NCBI RefSeq assembly: GCF_017876115.1
Contig: NZ_JAGINO010000010.1
Location: forward strand, 143,114 to 207,113
Length of the DNA: 64,000 nucleotides
Direction of reading: 5' to 3'
Source: Azospirillum picis
Lineage (GTDB): Bacteria; Pseudomonadota; Alphaproteobacteria; Azospirillales; Azospirillaceae
The position numbers and the translations under genes were made by a program. Of this stretch, positions 16,919 to 26,123 are shown in pieces. Position 1 is the stretch's first letter. Every line of letters starts with the position of its first letter. A model generated the notes under the pieces. It searched no databases. It was not told where the DNA came from and worked only from the letters and a program-made list of their open reading frames with translations.

Positions 16919-18334
16919 TTAGAGCTTGCCTTCCGCTTGCCAGGCCAGGCGCTTGCGGTAGATCGTCGAGGCGCTGATCTGCAGAAGCGCCGCCGCCCGC
17001 GGAATGTTGCCGTCGCAGGCGGTGATCGCATCCTCGATCGCGTCCTTCTCGACCTCCCACAGCGGCTTGATCGACTCCGGCCTCGGCGGGGAGGGGGGGC
17101 GGGCGACGGGGACGGCGGCGGGCGCAGCCGCCTGGGGCGGGGCGGCGGCGATGTGGGGCATGGCGAGCGGCGGCGGCAGCATCTCGGGCGTCACGGTGTC
17201 GCCGTCATGCAGCACCGCGACGATGCGCACCACGTTCTGGAGCTGGCGGACGTTGCCCGGCCAGTGATAGTGGCGCAGCGACTGTTCCGCCTCCGGCGAG
17301 AAGCGGCTGAACCCCTTCTTCTCCTCCTGGGCGAATTCGGCGAGATAGTGCCGGGCGATGCCCAGCACGTCGTCCTCGCGCTCGCGCAGGGGGGGCAGGT
17401 GGATGGGGATGACGTGCAGCCTGTAGTAGAGATCCTCGCGGAACCGGCCCTCCTCCACCTCGCGCAGGGGGTCGCGGTTGGTGGCGCAGATGATGCGCAG
17501 GTCGACCTTCTCCAGCTTCGAGCCGCCGACGGGCGTGAAGGTGCCGGTCTGGATGAAGCGCAGCAGCTTGGTCTGCAGGTCGGGCGCCAGTTCGCAGATC
17601 TCGTCGAGGAACAGGGTGCCGCCGTCGGCGCGGGCTGCGGCGCCCTCGCGGTCGGACACCGCTCCGGTGAAGCTGCCCTTCATGTGGCCGAAGATCTCGC
17701 TTTCCATGAGATCCTTCGGGATGGCGCCGCAGTTGATGGCGATGAAGGGGCGGGCGGCCCGCTGGCTCTGGCGGTGGATCGCCTCGGCGCACACCTCCTT
17801 GCCGGTGCCGGATTCGCCGGTGATGAACACCGTCGCCCGCGACGAGGCGGCGCTGTCGATGATGCGGTAGACCGCCTGCATCGCCAGCGACGAGCCGATG
17901 AAGCCGTGGTAGCGGGCGCGGTTCAGGTCCTTCTCGAAGGTGTCGACCAACTGGGCCAGCCGCAGCCGCTCCATGGCGTTGCGGACGGTCACCGCCAGCC
18001 GGTCGGCGGAGAAGGGCTTCACCAGGAAATCATAGGCGCCGTAACGCATCGCCTCGACCGCCGCCTTCACCGAGCCGTGGGCGGTGATGACGATGACCGC
18101 GCAGGGCAGGCCCTGGTCGGCGATGCGCTTCAGCACCTCCATCCCGTTCATGTCCGGGAGCTGGAGGTCGAGAAGCACCACCTTCGGGGCGCCGTCCTTC
18201 AACTGTTCCAGCGCATCCGCCCCGGTTTCCACCGCGATGACGGCGTGGGATTCCTTTTTCAGGATTTCCGCATAGACGCGGGCCAGCGACGGGGTGTCCT
18301 CGATCAGAAGGACGGGAATGGAGCCGGTTGGCAT
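16919..18334 (-). CDS. Sigma-54-dependent response regulator (NtrC/LuxO type)
   Basis: 471 residues in three parts: receiver ([20 protein letters not shown]; phospho-Asp in [13 protein letters not shown]), AAA+ ATPase (GESGTGKE Walker A near 165, GSFTGAV sigma-54 contact loop near 222, [11 protein letters not shown]alker B), and a Fis-type helix-turn-helix ([20 protein letters not shown]). The sigma-54 loop is GSFTGA rather than the commoner GAFTGA, a tolerated variant. No cognate kinase is adjacent. It activates RpoN promoters when phosphorylated. The ATG at 18334 is chosen; GTG 18346 is possible. Confidence 0.9.
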   Translation of the reverse strand: MPTGSIPVLLIEDTPSLARVYAEILKKESHAVIAVETGADALEQLKDGAPKVVLLDLQLPDMNGMEVLKRIADQGLPCAVIVITAHGSVKAAVEAMRYGAYDFLVKPFSADRLAVTVRNAMERLRLAQLVDTFEKDLNRARYHGFIGSSLAMQAVYRIIDSAASSRATVFITGESGTGKEVCAEAIHRQSQRAARPFIAINCGAIPKDLMESEIFGHMKGSFTGAVSDREGAAARADGGTLFLDEICELAPDLQTKLLRFIQTGTFTPVGGSKLEKVDLRIICATNRDPLREVEEGRFREDLYYRLHVIPIHLPPLREREDDVLGIARHYLAEFAQEEKKGFSRFSPEAEQSLRHYHWPGNVRQLQNVVRIVAVLHDGDTVTPEMLPPPLAMPHIAAAPPQAAAPAAVPVARPPSPPRPESIKPLWEVEKDAIEDAITACDGNIPRAAALLQISASTIYRKRLAWQAEGKL

Positions 18335-18614
18335 GCTGGGCGGCACGCAAATTCAGGGAAAGGACGGCTCCCATTCTCTAACAGATTATTCTGAAAATCC
18401 TACCCCGTAGCGAGGGGCCGCCCGGCCCGGCCCGAAAAACCCGTTTGAAAGCCCCGCTCCCGGAAACCAGCGCCGGGCGATCCGGGGGAGGAGCGCGCCG
18501 CGGCACCGGGCGGGGCGGTGTCGGGCGAGGCGGGGCGGGCATTCCGCCGCTTGCCGGGGGAGGCGCGATGAACTATCAGCAGCGGGGACGAGGGACCGGA
18601 AGAGGAGAACCGCC

Positions 18615-19865
18615 ATGCCCGGTCAGGCCAACCCCGATCACGCCGTCCTGTCAGGGCGGCGCGTGCTGCTGGTGATCGCCGGCGGGATCGCCGCCTACAA
18701 GTCGCTCGACCTGATCCGGCGCCTGCGCGAGCGCGGCGTGACGGTCCGCGCGGTGCTGACCGAGGCCGGCGCCCGCTTCGTCACGCCGCTGTCGGTGCAG
18801 GCGCTGACCGAAGGCACCGTCTACCAGGACCTGTGGTCGCTGACCGACGAGTCGGAGATGGGGCACATCCGGCTGTCCCGCGAGGCCGACCTCGTGGTGG
18901 TGGCCCCCGCCACCGCCAACCTGCTGGCACGCATGGCCGCCGGCATGGCCGACGACCTTGCCGCAACCGTGCTGCTGGCCACCGACAAGCCGGTGCTGGT
19001 CGCACCGGCGATGAACGTCCGCATGTGGCAGCATGCCGCCACCCGGGCCAACATGGCGCTGCTGGAGAGCCGCGGCGTGCGGCGCGTCGGACCCAACGAC
19101 GGCGTCATGGCCTGCAACGAATACGGCCCCGGCCGCATGGCGGAGCCGATGGAGATCGTCGACGCGGTCGCCGCCTTCTTCGCCGAACAGGCGGAGGGGG
19201 AGGGGCCGCAGCCCCTGGCGGGCCGGCACGCGCTGGTCACCAGCGGCCCGACCCACGAGCCGATCGACCCGGTGCGCTACATCGCCAACCGGTCCTCGGG
19301 CAAGCAGGGCCACGCCATCGCCGCGGCGCTGGCCCGGCTGGGCGCCGCGGTGACGCTGGTCAGCGGCCCGACGCGGCAGCCCGACCCGGCCGGCTGCCGC
19401 GTCGTCCATGTCGAGACGGCGCGCGAGATGCTGGCCGCCTGCGAGGCGGCGCTGCCGGCCGACGTCGCCGTCTGCGCCGCCGCGGTCGCCGACTGGCGGG
19501 TCGCCGCGGAGGCGGACCGCAAGCTGAAGAAGGACGGCTCCGGCCCGCCCGCGCTGGCGCTGACCGAGAACCCCGACATCCTCGCCACCCTGTCGCAGGC
19601 CGGCCCGCGCCGTCCGGCCCTGGTGGTCGGCTTCGCCGCCGAGACCGGCGACGTCCTGGCCTATGCCGCCGCCAAGCGGGCGCGCAAGGGCTGCGACTGG
19701 ATCGTCGCCAACGACGTCTCCCCCGGCACCGGCACCTTCGGCGGCAGCGACAACACCGTCCACCTGATCCGCGCCGACGGCAGCGACTCCTGGCCGACCA
19801 TGAGCAAGGAGGCCGTCGCCGCGAGGCTGGCGGAGGCCATCGCCGGGCAGTTCGAGCGCCGCTGA
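18615..19865 (+). CDS. coaBC: Bifunctional phosphopantothenoylcysteine decarboxylase / phosphopantothenate-cysteine ligase
   Basis: Two consecutive steps of coenzyme A synthesis. The N-terminal FMN decarboxylase half has [15 protein letters not shown], the [19 protein letters not shown] region with the active His, PAMNVRMW, and the catalytic Cys in [12 protein letters not shown]. The C-terminal ligase half (from about 195) starts [16 protein letters not shown] and includes NRSSGKQG and [20 protein letters not shown]. 416 residues; AGAGGAGAA precedes the ATG. dut follows 38 bp later, the usual pairing. Confidence 0.96.
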   Translation: MPGQANPDHAVLSGRRVLLVIAGGIAAYKSLDLIRRLRERGVTVRAVLTEAGARFVTPLSVQALTEGTVYQDLWSLTDESEMGHIRLSREADLVVVAPATANLLARMAAGMADDLAATVLLATDKPVLVAPAMNVRMWQHAATRANMALLESRGVRRVGPNDGVMACNEYGPGRMAEPMEIVDAVAAFFAEQAEGEGPQPLAGRHALVTSGPTHEPIDPVRYIANRSSGKQGHAIAAALARLGAAVTLVSGPTRQPDPAGCRVVHVETAREMLAACEAALPADVAVCAAAVADWRVAAEADRKLKKDGSGPPALALTENPDILATLSQAGPRRPALVVGFAAETGDVLAYAAAKRARKGCDWIVANDVSPGTGTFGGSDNTVHLIRADGSDSWPTMSKEAVAARLAEAIAGQFERR

Positions 19866-19903
19866 CCGGCGCGGATTCCTCTCCCGTCCATCCAGGAGCC
19901 TTC

Positions 19904-20359
19904 ATGCCCCCCACCGTCGCCTTCCTCCGCCTGCCCGGCAACGACGACCTGCCGCTGCCGTCCTACGCCACGGCCGGGGCGGCCGGGTTCGACCTGCGCG
20001 CGGCGGTCCCGGCCGGCGAGCCGGTGGTGCTGGCCCCCGGCCGCCGGATGCTGGTGCCGACCGGCTTCGCCGTCGGCCTGCCGGCCGGCTGGGAGATGCA
20101 GGTCCGCCCGCGCTCCGGGCTGGCGGTGAAGAACGGCGTGACGGTGCTGAACACGCCGGGGACGGTCGACTGCGACTATCGCGGGCCGGTCGGCGTCTGC
20201 CTGATCAATCTCGGCGAGGAGCCCTTCGCCATCGCCCGCGGCGACCGCATCGCCCAGGCGGTGATCGCGCCGGCGCCGCAGGCGGCGCTGGTCGAGGTCG
20301 CGGCGCTCGACGACACCGCGCGCGGGACCGGCGGCTTCGGCTCCACCGGGGTTGCCTGA
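19904..20359 (+). CDS. dut: Deoxyuridine 5'-triphosphate nucleotidohydrolase
   Basis: Trimeric dUTPase that removes dUTP and makes dUMP for thymidylate. All five motifs are seen: [11 protein letters not shown] (1), [11 protein letters not shown] (2), [15 protein letters not shown] (3, catalytic Asp), [10 protein letters not shown] (4) and [10 protein letters not shown] (5, the flexible C-terminal arm). 151 residues. Likely co-transcribed with coaBC. Confidence 0.96.
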   Translation: MPPTVAFLRLPGNDDLPLPSYATAGAAGFDLRAAVPAGEPVVLAPGRRMLVPTGFAVGLPAGWEMQVRPRSGLAVKNGVTVLNTPGTVDCDYRGPVGVCLINLGEEPFAIARGDRIAQAVIAPAPQAALVEVAALDDTARGTGGFGSTGVA

Positions 20360-20514
20360 TCGGCGCCTCCTTGCCCCGCACCTCCTGACCGGCACCCACC
20401 GGCCGGCAGCGGCGAACCATGGTGCCGCGGCCGGGCGGTTGGTGGCATGATGGCGCCGAAGCGCCACCCGCCGGAGCGGGGGACGGAGTGCCAGAGGGCA
20501 GGGGGGCAGGGGGT

Positions 20515-22074
20515 ATGACGCGGGGTCCCCGGCGGGCCGTGACGTTCCGCATCCTGGCGGGAATGACGGTCATCGGCGGGCTGTCCGCGGCGACCGGCGC
20601 GGTCGCCGTGTCGCTGCTGTCCGCTTCCAGCCGGGAGATCGAGCGGATCGCAGCCGCCGTGCCGGACCTGGGCGATGCCGCAAGACTGGTGCGGCAAGGC
20701 GGCGCCATCGCCGAAGCCACCGCCGCCCTGGTCGCAGCACCCGACCAGACGGCGCGCGAGGCCGAGATGGCACGGATGGGCGAGCGGATCGCCCGTCTCG
20801 ACGAGCTGGTGCCGCGGCTGATCGCCGACGGGGTCGCCGCGGGGCCGTCCGCCGACCCCGGCGGGGGACTGGAGGCGCTGGAGCATCACAAGAACGAACT
20901 CGTGCGCGTCCTGCAGACGCTGAACGCCCAGGTGCGGCAGCAGCTCGTCCTGACCGCCGAGGCCGATGCCCGCGCGCGGTCGCTGGACACCGTGGCGGCG
21001 AGCCTCGGCGCCCTCGCGGCGGAGGACCGGGATGGCGCCGCCGCTGCCGGGGGCGGCGGTGCGGATGGCTTGGGCCGGGCGGCGCAGGAGCGCTGGCGCC
21101 GTGAGATCAACGCCGCGTCGTCGCTCCTGCTGGCCGTGCTGCATGCCGAGCGCGACACCCAGCTCGACCGGTTGCAGGCCGACGCCCGGGGAGCCCTCGG
21201 CTCGGCGGCGCGGGAGCTGGCCCTGCTGCCGCCGGAGCGCGCGTCACGGCTGAAGCCGGTCCAGGACGGGCTGGAGGCGGCGGCCTTCGGGGCGGCCTTC
21301 GGGCAAGCCCCCCTGGCGACCCTTCGCGCGGCCGAGCTGTCGCTGCGGCGTGCGGCGGAGCGGTCGGCGGCCCGCAGCCGGATGATTTCGGACCGCATGG
21401 CCATCATCGTGTCGGACCATCTGGCGGCGGTGGAGCAGGACGTCGCCCGCCGCGTGCGTGCACGGGACGGGGCGGCCGGCGACGGCGCGCTCGCGGTGGC
21501 CGTGATGACGCTGCTGTCCCTTCTGGGAATGGCCGCGCTCGCCGCCGCCATCCGCCGCGCCGCGGCGCCGGCACCGCCCGACCCAAAAACACCGCTCGCG
21601 CCCGATCTTCCAGCCACCAAGCTACCAGCCACCGATCTACCGACCACCGATCTTCCAGCCACCGATCCGCCATCACTCACGCCGGCGGTGCTCGACCTCG
21701 GTCATGTGGTCGAGACGTTCGGCAGCCTCGACCAGGGCGCGGTCGAGATGATGGATTTCTTCATCGAGACGACGCGGCCGACGCTGGAGCATGCGCTGGC
21801 GGCGCTGGCGGCCGGCGATGCGGAGGCGGCGCGCGCCGCGGCCCATACGGTGGCCGGGGCGGCGCGGACGGCGGGGGCGTCGGCGTTGGCCGGCGCCGCG
21901 GCGGCGCTGGAGCGCGCGCTCCTCGACGGGCGGACGGCGGATGCCGTTCGGCATGCAGATGCAATGGCCGCGGCCTTCCCGGCGGTGGAAAAGGCGATTC
22001 ACGCACTTCATCACACGAAAAAGATGGTACCCCTGCCGAAAGAGTGCATGACGGAACCGGACCCTCCCACTTGA
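20515..22074 (+). CDS. Membrane protein with periplasmic helical sensor-like domain and C-terminal Hpt domain
   Basis: 519 residues. TM1 is about 12-34; a long periplasmic helical region (about 35-320) with heptad-like Leu/Ala spacing resembles TorS-type sensor modules; TM2 is about 328-350. Then comes a Pro-rich linker with a 15-bp repeat and an Hpt domain (about 395-500) with AAAHTVAGAARTAGA, whose His is the phosphotransfer site. No DHp or HATPase domain exists, so it cannot phosphorylate itself; it resembles a hybrid sensor kinase with the catalytic core removed. The ATG at 20515 follows a G-rich ribosome site. A PAS kinase gene follows 161 bp later. Confidence 0.75.
   Translation: MTRGPRRAVTFRILAGMTVIGGLSAATGAVAVSLLSASSREIERIAAAVPDLGDAARLVRQGGAIAEATAALVAAPDQTAREAEMARMGERIARLDELVPRLIADGVAAGPSADPGGGLEALEHHKNELVRVLQTLNAQVRQQLVLTAEADARARSLDTVAASLGALAAEDRDGAAAAGGGGADGLGRAAQERWRREINAASSLLLAVLHAERDTQLDRLQADARGALGSAARELALLPPERASRLKPVQDGLEAAAFGAAFGQAPLATLRAAELSLRRAAERSAARSRMISDRMAIIVSDHLAAVEQDVARRVRARDGAAGDGALAVAVMTLLSLLGMAALAAAIRRAAAPAPPDPKTPLAPDLPATKLPATDLPTTDLPATDPPSLTPAVLDLGHVVETFGSLDQGAVEMMDFFIETTRPTLEHALAALAAGDAEAARAAAHTVAGAARTAGASALAGAAAALERALLDGRTADAVRHADAMAAAFPAVEKAIHALHHTKKMVPLPKECMTEPDPPT
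21607..21666 (+). repeat. 15-bp tandem repeat, four copies, in the Hpt-protein linker
   Basis: Units start at 21607, 21622, 21637 and 21652 (CTTCCAGCCACCAAG and variants) and encode LPATK, LPATD, LPTTD, LPATD. They make a flexible linker between the second membrane segment and the Hpt domain. Confidence 0.85.
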
Positions 22075-22235
22075 GCTCTACCTTGGAGTGAACTCCTTTC
22101 CGAAAAAGCGCACGGTCGGCGCGTGTTGCTTGTCGCTAAAGGCGGGCTGAATTACTCTGCGGGTGTTGATTCATTTCGTCAGATTTCGCCCATGGTCCGC
22201 AGTTCGGCGGCCCCGGCGGTCCCGGCGGTTCGGGG

Positions 22236-24548
22236 GTGGAGAGCTTGGTCGGTTTCGCTGGCTTGTTTCGCAACAAGGACTCCCGGCGCCAGGCCGAACA
22301 CGCCGCGGACGGCGACCGCTGGCGGGCCCTGCTCGCCGCCGCTCCGCTGCCTTGCTGCGCCTGGAGCGTTTCGGGTGAGGCGTTCCTGTCGGACGAGGCG
22401 GCGGCCCTGCTCGGCATATCCTCGGCCGACGGCCTGGGGTCGGCGTTGCCCGCGGCCGATCTGCGCGCGGCGGTCGACCGCCTGCGGCGCGAGGGCAAAC
22501 CTTTCCGCTGCGAGGCATCAGGCGCCGGCGGGCGGCGCCTGATGCTGGCCGGCCGGCGTGGCAGTGCCGGCGCCGAACGCTTCGACGTGATCTGGATCGA
22601 GGACATCACCGCCGCCCATGACGCGGCCGGCGACGCCGCGCGCCGGCAGGCGGCGGAGGTCGACGCGATCCGCTCGCGCCTCGACGGCTTACGGGCGGTC
22701 GCCGATGCCCTGCCGGTCCCGATGTGGGTGCGCGACCGCGACCTGCGCCTGTCCTGGTGCAACCGCGCCTATGCCCGCGCCGTCGACAGCGATCCCGAAA
22801 CCGCGGTCGCCGAAGGGCGGGAGCTGGCCACTGCGGCACGGTCGCTCGCCGAGCGGGCGCGCGGCGGCGGCTTCGCCCAGTCCGAGCGCGTGCCGGTGGT
22901 GATCGGCACCGAGCGCCGCCTGCTGGAGGTGACCGAGGCGCCGCTCCCGGCCGGCGACGGCGGCATTCCGGTGGTCGGCTATGCGCTCGACGTCACCGCG
23001 CTGCAGGAACTGCGTGGAGAGCTGGACCGCCACCTGACCGCCCACGCCGAGGTCCTGGAGCGGCTGAGCACCGCCATCGCCATCTTCGGGCCGGACACCC
23101 GGCTGACATTCTTCAACCAGGCCTATGCCCGGCTGTGGGACCTGGACGAGGCCTGGCTGCGCACGGAGCCCACCAACGCCGAACTGCTGGAGGAGCTGCG
23201 CGCCCGCCGGCGGCTGCCGGAATATGCGGACTACCAGACCTTCAAGCGGGAAAGGCTGACCCGGTACACCCGGCTGGTGGAGCCGCTGGAGGAGTTGCTG
23301 CATCTGCCCGACGGCACCACGCTGCGCCATCTGGCGGCGCCGCACCCCCAGGGCGGGCTGATCACCATCCTGGAGGACGTGACCAACACGCTGGCGCTGG
23401 AGTCCTCCTACAACACGCTGATGGCGGTCCAGCAGGAAACGCTGGACAATCTTGCGGAAGGCATCGCCGTCTTCGGCGGCGACGGCCGGCTGAAGCTGTC
23501 CAACCCGGCCTTCGCCCGCATCTGGGATCTTGCCGAGGCCGACCTGCGGGGTGAGCCCCACATCGCCGAGGTCATCGAGCGGATGCGGCCTTTGCTGGAT
23601 GCGCCGCAGCCGCCCGAGAAGGCCGCCGACGCCGCCGGTGGCGCCGGCCCTGCCAACTCGGCTCCCACTGCCGGCCCGGCCGCCGGGTGGGAGGCGCTGA
23701 AGGAGGAGCTGGTGGGCGCGACGCTGGAGCGCAGCGTCCGGTCCGGCCGGATGGAGCGCAGCGACGGGTCGGTGGTGGAGTTCTCGACCCTGCCGCTGCC
23801 GGACGGGGCGGTCCTCAACAGCTATCTCGACGTCACCGACGGCGCGCGGCTGGAAACGGCGCTGCGCGCATCCAACGCCGCGCTCGAAGCGGCCGACCAG
23901 TTGAAGACGGAATTCATCTCCAACGTCTCCCACCATCTGCGCACGCCGCTGAACGGCATCATCGGCTTCGCCGAAGTGCTGTCGAACCAGTATTTCGGCC
24001 AGTTGAACGAGCGGCAGATGGAGTATGTCCGCGGCATGCTGTCGGCCGGCCAACGCTTGCTGGAACTGATCGACGACGTCGTCGACCTGACCAGCCTGGG
24101 GGCCGGCGTCACCACCCTGGAGCGCGGCGCCATCGCGCTGCCGGATCTACTGGAGTCGGTGGCCGGCCTGACCAAGGACTGGGCGCGGCGGGAAGGGCTG
24201 CGGATGGAGGTCGTGGCACCCGAGGCGCTGGGCGAGATCGAGGGCGACGGCAAGCGCCTGAAACAGGCGCTGTTCACCCTGGTGGTGGGCGCCATCCGCA
24301 ACCCGCCGTCCGACCGCCGCATCCGGCTGGCCGGCGAGCGGCTGAACGGCAGCGTCACCCTGTCGGTCAGCGGCGCCGCGCTGCCGGAGTCCGATCCGCA
24401 GGGCGCCGCGGCGCTCGGCGTGTCGCTCGCCCGCAACGTGGTGGAGCTGCATGGCGGCCGGCTCGAGCTGGACGAGACCGCCGGCCGCGGCGCCCATGTC
24501 CGCTGCATCATGCCGGTGCGGGCGCCGGTGAACGGCGTGAAGGCGTAA
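22236..24548 (+). CDS. PAS-domain sensor histidine kinase with a degenerate ATP-binding domain
   Basis: 770 residues, cytoplasmic. Three PAS-like domains (about 25-130, 150-265, 270-390) and a fourth around 395-540 precede a DHp helix with NVSHHLRTPLNGIIGF; the phospho-acceptor His is residue 566. In the HATPase region the N box reads LFTLVVGAIRNPP, with Thr681 and Gly685 at positions usually Asn, and the DxGxG motif is replaced by LSVSGAALPES. The late GVSLARNVVELHGG helix remains. So the phosphorylation site is kept but ATP binding looks lost. The start is GTG 22236. It may act as a phosphatase or relay like DivL-type pseudokinases. The upstream membrane Hpt protein is a plausible partner. 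Confidence 0.8.
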   Translation: MESLVGFAGLFRNKDSRRQAEHAADGDRWRALLAAAPLPCCAWSVSGEAFLSDEAAALLGISSADGLGSALPAADLRAAVDRLRREGKPFRCEASGAGGRRLMLAGRRGSAGAERFDVIWIEDITAAHDAAGDAARRQAAEVDAIRSRLDGLRAVADALPVPMWVRDRDLRLSWCNRAYARAVDSDPETAVAEGRELATAARSLAERARGGGFAQSERVPVVIGTERRLLEVTEAPLPAGDGGIPVVGYALDVTALQELRGELDRHLTAHAEVLERLSTAIAIFGPDTRLTFFNQAYARLWDLDEAWLRTEPTNAELLEELRARRRLPEYADYQTFKRERLTRYTRLVEPLEELLHLPDGTTLRHLAAPHPQGGLITILEDVTNTLALESSYNTLMAVQQETLDNLAEGIAVFGGDGRLKLSNPAFARIWDLAEADLRGEPHIAEVIERMRPLLDAPQPPEKAADAAGGAGPANSAPTAGPAAGWEALKEELVGATLERSVRSGRMERSDGSVVEFSTLPLPDGAVLNSYLDVTDGARLETALRASNAALEAADQLKTEFISNVSHHLRTPLNGIIGFAEVLSNQYFGQLNERQMEYVRGMLSAGQRLLELIDDVVDLTSLGAGVTTLERGAIALPDLLESVAGLTKDWARREGLRMEVVAPEALGEIEGDGKRLKQALFTLVVGAIRNPPSDRRIRLAGERLNGSVTLSVSGAALPESDPQGAAALGVSLARNVVELHGGRLELDETAGRGAHVRCIMPVRAPVNGVKA

Positions 24549-24615
24549 GCCGGGACCCAACCCGGCGCGGGGACGTTACCCCTGCTCCACCGGACAGTCC
24601 TTTGCGGAGCCGACG

Positions 24616-24927
24616 ATGCCGAAACCCCTGACCCTCTCCATTCCCCACTCGCTCGGCCGGGACGAGGCCAAGCGCCGGCTGGTCGACGGCATGGGCGAGG
24701 CGCGGGCGCGGCTGAGCGCCGTGGCGACCAGCATCGACGACAGTTGGACCGACGACCGCATGCATTTCCGCGTCGTGGCGATGGCGCAGACCATCGCCGG
24801 CCACATCGACGTGCTGGAGGACAGCGTCGAGATGGAGGTCGAACTGCCCTGGGCGCTGGCGCTGCTCGCCGACAAGATCAAGAACAAGGTGACCCGCCAG
24901 GGCACGCTGATGCTGGAGAAGAAGTAA
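24616..24927 (+). CDS. Polyhydroxyalkanoic acid system family protein
   Basis: 103 residues matching the small PHA-granule-region family: LTLSIPHSLGRDEAKRRLVDG at the start, then DRMHFRVVAMAQTIAGHIDV, and a closing beta-helix segment VELPWALALLADKIKNKV. The family has a polyketide-cyclase-like small fold and is often near PHA genes, though no phaC or phaP is here. Function is not established. 67 bp after the PAS kinase, so it may share its transcript. Confidence 0.8.
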   Translation: MPKPLTLSIPHSLGRDEAKRRLVDGMGEARARLSAVATSIDDSWTDDRMHFRVVAMAQTIAGHIDVLEDSVEMEVELPWALALLADKIKNKVTRQGTLMLEKK

Positions 24928-25103
24928 GGATAGAAGGGGGGCGGAGCCTCGGCCGCCGACGGCCAGCCTCTCCGTCCCTGCCGCCATTTCCTCAGATTTC
25001 CTTTTCAGATCAGTCCATTGTCGTCCATCCAGGGCCAAAGGGGGGCCGGCAGGGGGGCTGCGGCCGGCGGCTGCCGCCCGCTTCGATCCTTACCGGTGCC
25101 TGC

Positions 25104-26105
25104 TCAGCCCTCCGACGGTTCCTCCTGCTTGCGGCGGGCGAGCGGGTGGTGGTCGTGCATGACCTTCCTCAGCCTCTCGCTGACGACATGGGTGTAGATC
25201 TGGGTCGTCGCGATGTCGGCATGCCCCAGCATCTTCTGGACCGAGCGCAGGTCGGCGCCATGGTCGAGGAGATGGGTGGCGAAGGCATGGCGCAGCACGT
25301 GCGGGCTGACCTTTTCCGGATCGATGCCGGAGTCGATGGCGAGCTGCTTCAGCAACTGGGCAAAGCGCTGCCGGGTCAGATGGCCCTCGGCCGAGCTGCG
25401 CGACGGGAACAGGAAGGGGCTGTGCCCCGCCTCCTGCCCGGCGGCGGCGGGAACGAAATGGAGGCGCAGCGGGATATAGGCCGCCATCGCCGCCAGCGCC
25501 GGATCGGACAGCGGGACCATCCGCTCCTTGCCGCCCTTGCCGCGCACCAGCAGGCCGCGGCCGTCCCGCATGATGGCGGTCATCGGCAGCCCGACCAGCT
25601 CCGACACGCGCAGCCCGGTGGCGTAGAGCACCTCCAGCAGCGCCACCAGCCGAAGCCCCTCGGGGCCGCCGCGCGCCTCGGCGGTGGCGAGCATGGCGGA
25701 GACCTCGGCCTCGGTCAGGATCTTCGGCAGCGGGCGTCCCTGCTTCGGGCTGTCGAGCGGCGAGGCCGGATCGTCCGTCCGCCGGCCTTCGGCCAGCAGG
25801 AAGCGGTAGAACTGCCGCATCGCCGACAGCCGCCGGGCCACCGTGCGCGGCGCGCCCTCCTTGCTCTGGACCGCCAAGTAGGCGCGCAGATCCTCGGTTC
25901 CGGCCTTCTCCAGCGGCAGCCCGCGTTGGGCCAGCCAGCGCCCGAGGTCGGCAAGGTCGCGCTCGTAGGCCATGCGCGTGTTGGCCGCGGCGCCGCGCTC
26001 CGCGGTCAGCATGTCGAGAAAGGCGTCGAGATGCGGCGGGGTGGCGAAGTCGCGCGGCTTGCAGGGACGGCCGCGGCGTTTGGCGGGCATGCCCGGTCTG
26101 CTCAT
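25104..26105 (-). CDS. xerD: Tyrosine recombinase XerD
   Basis: Site-specific recombinase that, with XerC, resolves chromosome dimers at dif. 333 residues: SAM-like core-binding domain (about 25-120) and catalytic domain with all active residues: Arg in [11 protein letters not shown], Lys in [23 protein letters not shown] (His, Arg), [14 protein letters not shown] (His and nucleophile Tyr). The C-terminal VMHDHHPLA tail is typical of XerD rather than phage integrases. It lies 18 bp after a long unknown gene on the same strand. Confidence 0.93.
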   Translation of the reverse strand: MSRPGMPAKRRGRPCKPRDFATPPHLDAFLDMLTAERGAAANTRMAYERDLADLGRWLAQRGLPLEKAGTEDLRAYLAVQSKEGAPRTVARRLSAMRQFYRFLLAEGRRTDDPASPLDSPKQGRPLPKILTEAEVSAMLATAEARGGPEGLRLVALLEVLYATGLRVSELVGLPMTAIMRDGRGLLVRGKGGKERMVPLSDPALAAMAAYIPLRLHFVPAAAGQEAGHSPFLFPSRSSAEGHLTRQRFAQLLKQLAIDSGIDPEKVSPHVLRHAFATHLLDHGADLRSVQKMLGHADIATTQIYTHVVSERLRKVMHDHHPLARRKQEEPSEG

Positions 26106-26123
26106 GTTGGGCCGCTCATGCTG

